64,000 bases of DNA from the NCBI RefSeq assembly GCF_003670115.1, contig NZ_QQTY01000002.1:248001-312000 (forward strand). Reading direction: 5' to 3'. Source of the stretch: Natronorubrum halophilum (GTDB lineage Archaea > Halobacteriota > Halobacteria > Halobacteriales > Natrialbaceae). Below the pieces are notes generated by a model. That model was not told the origin of the DNA. It saw nothing but the letters and a program-made list of their open reading frames with translations, and did no database searches. Below, one piece after another: positions 62,001 through 64,000 of the stretch. Each line of letters starts with the position of its first letter. The stretch's first letter is position 1. Made by a program: the position numbers and the translations under genes.

Positions 62001-63334
62001 TGAGTATCACCGCCGATTACCCGCTGGTTTCGCCGCCGATGCTGGGCGACCGCTTCGTCGGTCGGGAGCTGTTCGGGACAGAGCAGACAGGCCGCGGTGT
62101 GCTCGTCATCGTTCTCGTCGACTGGCACGGAGACGGGGTGAACCGCCTCGCATTCGGCGAACGCCTTCGGACAGCGCGGTGCGAATCGACAGGAGGTCGC
62201 CGGTTCGTTCGGCGTCGGGACGTTCCCCTCGATAGTCTGGAGTCGGTCGCCGTCCTGTTTGCCCGGAATTGACTGGAGCAGTCCGCGCGTGTACGGATGC
62301 TTCGGATCCGCAAACAGCGCGTTCACGCCGGCCGTCTCGACGACTTCGCCGGCGTACATGACGTTTACTCGGTTACTGATATCCGCGATGACACCCATGT
62401 CGTGCGTGATGAACATCATCGAGAGGTCTCGCTTCGCTTGCAGATCCGCGAGCAGGTCGAGAATCTGGGCCTGTATCGTCACGTCGAGGGCCGTCGTCGG
62501 CTCGTCACAGATCAACAGCTCCGGATCGCAGGCCAGTGCCATCGCGATCACGGCGCGCTGGCGCATCCCCCCGGAGAACTGGTGGGGGTACTCGGTTACC
62601 CGACGGCGCGCGTCCGGAATGCCGACGTCCTCGAGCAGCGTTATCGCCTCCTGTGTCGCTTCGTTGCCTTTCAGTCCCTGGTGTAACCGGAGCGCCTCCT
62701 TGATCTGATTACCGACCGTGTAGACCGGGTTGAGGCTCGTCATCGGGTCCTGGAACACCATGGCAATCCGGTTCCCGCGTATGAGCCGCTGTGGCTCCCC
62801 ACTGAGGCGGGTGATCTCGACGAACCCGCTCGCGATATCGTCCGGCGAGTCGGAGCTGCCCTCGGTGATGAATACGCAGTCGTTCTCGTCAACGATACCG
62901 AGTTCCTCGCCGTATCCGGCGGCGACAATGTCTTCGAGCGGCACGTCATCGGCGTCCTCGTATCCGAACGCCGCCGGCCTGACATCGATCGCCGTGCGAT
63001 CGAACAGTTCGAACGGATCGTACTCGGCCCTGAGCGGCTCGAGGTCGACGGTGCGTCCGGAGAACTTCGCGGCGTATTCGCGGACGGTCTCGAGATGGTT
63101 GAACCGGATGCTACTACCGTCGAGAATCCGGCCGGGCGAGTCGATGAGACGCATGATCGATCGGGCGGTAACGCTCTTCCCGGATCCACTCTCGCCGACG
63201 ATGCCGACGGTCTCTCCGTGGTGGATGTCGAAAGAGATACCGTCGACGGCTCGGATCGTCTCCTTCTCCGTGAAGAAGGCGGTCTGGAGGTTTCGAACGT
63301 CGAGGATCGGCTCGGTGGATGGAGCACGCGACAT
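61997..63334 (-). CDS. ABC transporter ATP-binding protein DppD-type with internal insertion (second system)
   Basis: A 445-residue ATPase. Walker A GESGSGKS lies near residues 47-54, signature [10 protein letters not shown], Walker [14 protein letters not shown]-loop ITHDMGVI. A ~93-residue acidic insertion (about 80-172: [20 protein letters not shown], then [20 protein letters not shown]) lies between the Walker A domain and the Q-loop [11 protein letters not shown]. The oligo_HPY end has CRFAPRCP. It shares a TGATG junction with the upstream permease gene and ATGA with the downstream ATPase. Confidence 0.93.
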   Translation of the reverse strand: MSRAPSTEPILDVRNLQTAFFTEKETIRAVDGISFDIHHGETVGIVGESGSGKSVTARSIMRLIDSPGRILDGSSIRFNHLETVREYAAKFSGRTVDLEPLRAEYDPFELFDRTAIDVRPAAFGYEDADDVPLEDIVAAGYGEELGIVDENDCVFITEGSSDSPDDIASGFVEITRLSGEPQRLIRGNRIAMVFQDPMTSLNPVYTVGNQIKEALRLHQGLKGNEATQEAITLLEDVGIPDARRRVTEYPHQFSGGMRQRAVIAMALACDPELLICDEPTTALDVTIQAQILDLLADLQAKRDLSMMFITHDMGVIADISNRVNVMYAGEVVETAGVNALFADPKHPYTRGLLQSIPGKQDGDRLQTIEGNVPTPNEPATSCRFAPRCPKAFAECEAVHPVSVPVDENDDEHTAACLLCPEQLPTDEAVAQHRRRNQRVIGGDTQ

Positions 63335-64000
63335 CAGCCACCACCTCCGGATGCCGCAGCACCGGCATCGCCGGTCCCGTTGGTATCGCCGGTCCCGCCG
63401 GTATCGGCCTCGGGATCGATCGCATCCCGGATTCCGTCACCCAGTGCGTTGAACGCCGTGACCACGAAGACGATCATCAATCCGGGGATGGTCGCGACGT
63501 GCCACGACGACGTGGCGACGAACGATCGGCCGTCGCTGACGAGTCGCCCCCACTCGGGTGTCGGCGGGTCGATACCCAACCCGAGGAACGACAGCGCAGC
63601 CGTCGCGATGATTATCCCACCGAGCAGCAGCGAGCCGTAGATCATGATATATCCGGCAAGGTACGGTGCCATGTGTTTTCGCATCGTGTTCATCGGCGTC
63701 TGTCCGTAGCTCCTCGCAGCGTCGACCCACTCCTCCTCTGCGACCTGCAACGACGGGCCGCGGATCGTCCGCCACATCCCCGGCCAGTAGACGAACGCGA
63801 AGATCAACCCGAGGAGTATCCCGCCGTTGAGTGGCTCTGCGAGCGGGTGATTGCCTTGTTTGAAGATGACCGACAGCATCATCACGAGCAAGAACGCCGG
63901 AATCGCGATGATCGTATCGCTCGTTATCACCGTCAGGACGTCGACGAGCCCCTTGTAGTACGCGGTGACCAGCGACATCGTGACCGCGATCAGGCCACCT
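63334..64000 (-). CDS. ABC transporter permease DppC-type (second system, partial, 5' end beyond window)
   Basis: The frame is open to the right edge. The visible C-terminal ~220 residues carry the inner-membrane permease core: AIPAFLLVMMLSVIF, the EAA loop EEWVDAARSYGQTPMNTMRKH, the SFLGLGIDPPTPEWGRLVSDG segment, and FNALGDGIRDAIDPE. A Gly/Thr/Ser tail (GGTGDTNGTGDAGA) ends it. The gene precedes the DppD paralogue. DppA and DppB of this system must lie outside the window. It faces the first dpp operon tail to tail. Confidence 0.92.
   Translation of the reverse strand, partial: GGLIAVTMSLVTAYYKGLVDVLTVITSDTIIAIPAFLLVMMLSVIFKQGNHPLAEPLNGGILLGLIFAFVYWPGMWRTIRGPSLQVAEEEWVDAARSYGQTPMNTMRKHMAPYLAGYIMIYGSLLLGGIIIATAALSFLGLGIDPPTPEWGRLVSDGRSFVATSSWHVATIPGLMIVFVVTAFNALGDGIRDAIDPEADTGGTGDTNGTGDAGAAASGGGG

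Overview
This 64 kb window is chromosomal DNA of an extremely halophilic archaeon (class Halobacteria), most likely of the Natrialbaceae type (Natrinema, Haloterrigena, Natronorubrum and relatives). The reasons are high GC, strongly acidic predicted proteins, TATA boxes about 25-30 bp upstream of mostly leaderless start codons, archaeal information-processing genes (TFB, thermosome, LonB, aIF2-alpha, Nop10, S27e, L44e, NAC, initiator tRNA-Met), twin-arginine signal peptides, and families known mainly from haloarchaea. The genus assignment is inference. No CRISPR array, complete insertion sequence or prophage was seen.

Layout. 1-1.3 kb: lysine pathway dapB (cut by the window edge) and dapA. 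1.7-3.5 kb: HtpX-like protease and a NYN-domain protein that ends inside an 84-bp palindromic element. 3.7-5.5 kb: PUA protein, NAC and TrmI. 5.7-9.6 kb: PEP synthase and an MfnA/PanD-type decarboxylase. 9.7-15.5 kb: an NSS transporter, MetRS, an HhH-like protein, a secreted SleB-like protein and a GYD protein. 15.6-24.9 kb: pyruvate kinase, an NfeD/SPFH pair, regulators, a HAD enzyme, an ITPase, TFB and aroD. 25-31.9 kb: archaeal DHQ synthase (AroB'), a gene with a damaged start, a CARF-wHTH regulator, a HAD enzyme, a SprT-like protein, a nucleoside phosphorylase-type protein and a poly-gamma-glutamate hydrolase homologue. 32-36 kb: trpC-trpB-trpA-aroA' operon with two TGTACA boxes at its promoter. 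36.2-45 kb: an MGMT-like protein without its cysteine, a CPBP protease, LonB, NadM, a SAM hydrolase-family protein, a thermosome subunit, an amidohydrolase and two micro-proteins. 45-47.4 kb: conserved translation cluster L44e-S27e-aIF2alpha-Nop10-PAC2. 47.6-51.8 kb: a quinol nitric oxide reductase carrying an unusual ~345-residue N-terminal extension, then two small genes. 51.9 kb: initiator tRNA-Met. 52-64 kb: two convergent dipeptide/oligopeptide ABC transporter operons, the first beginning with a binding protein whose halves appear in swapped order.

Aromatic amino-acid synthesis is a theme: AroA' makes ADTH from aspartate semialdehyde, AroB' cyclises it to 3-dehydroquinate, AroD dehydrates that, and TrpC, TrpB and TrpA finish tryptophan. 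DapA uses the same aspartate semialdehyde for lysine. The strongest leads are the circularly permuted solute-binding protein, the NOR fusion, the CARF-wHTH regulator outside any CRISPR locus, the Cys-to-Asp MGMT homologue and the TRP-box-like operator. No multi-gene system that is clearly new was found.
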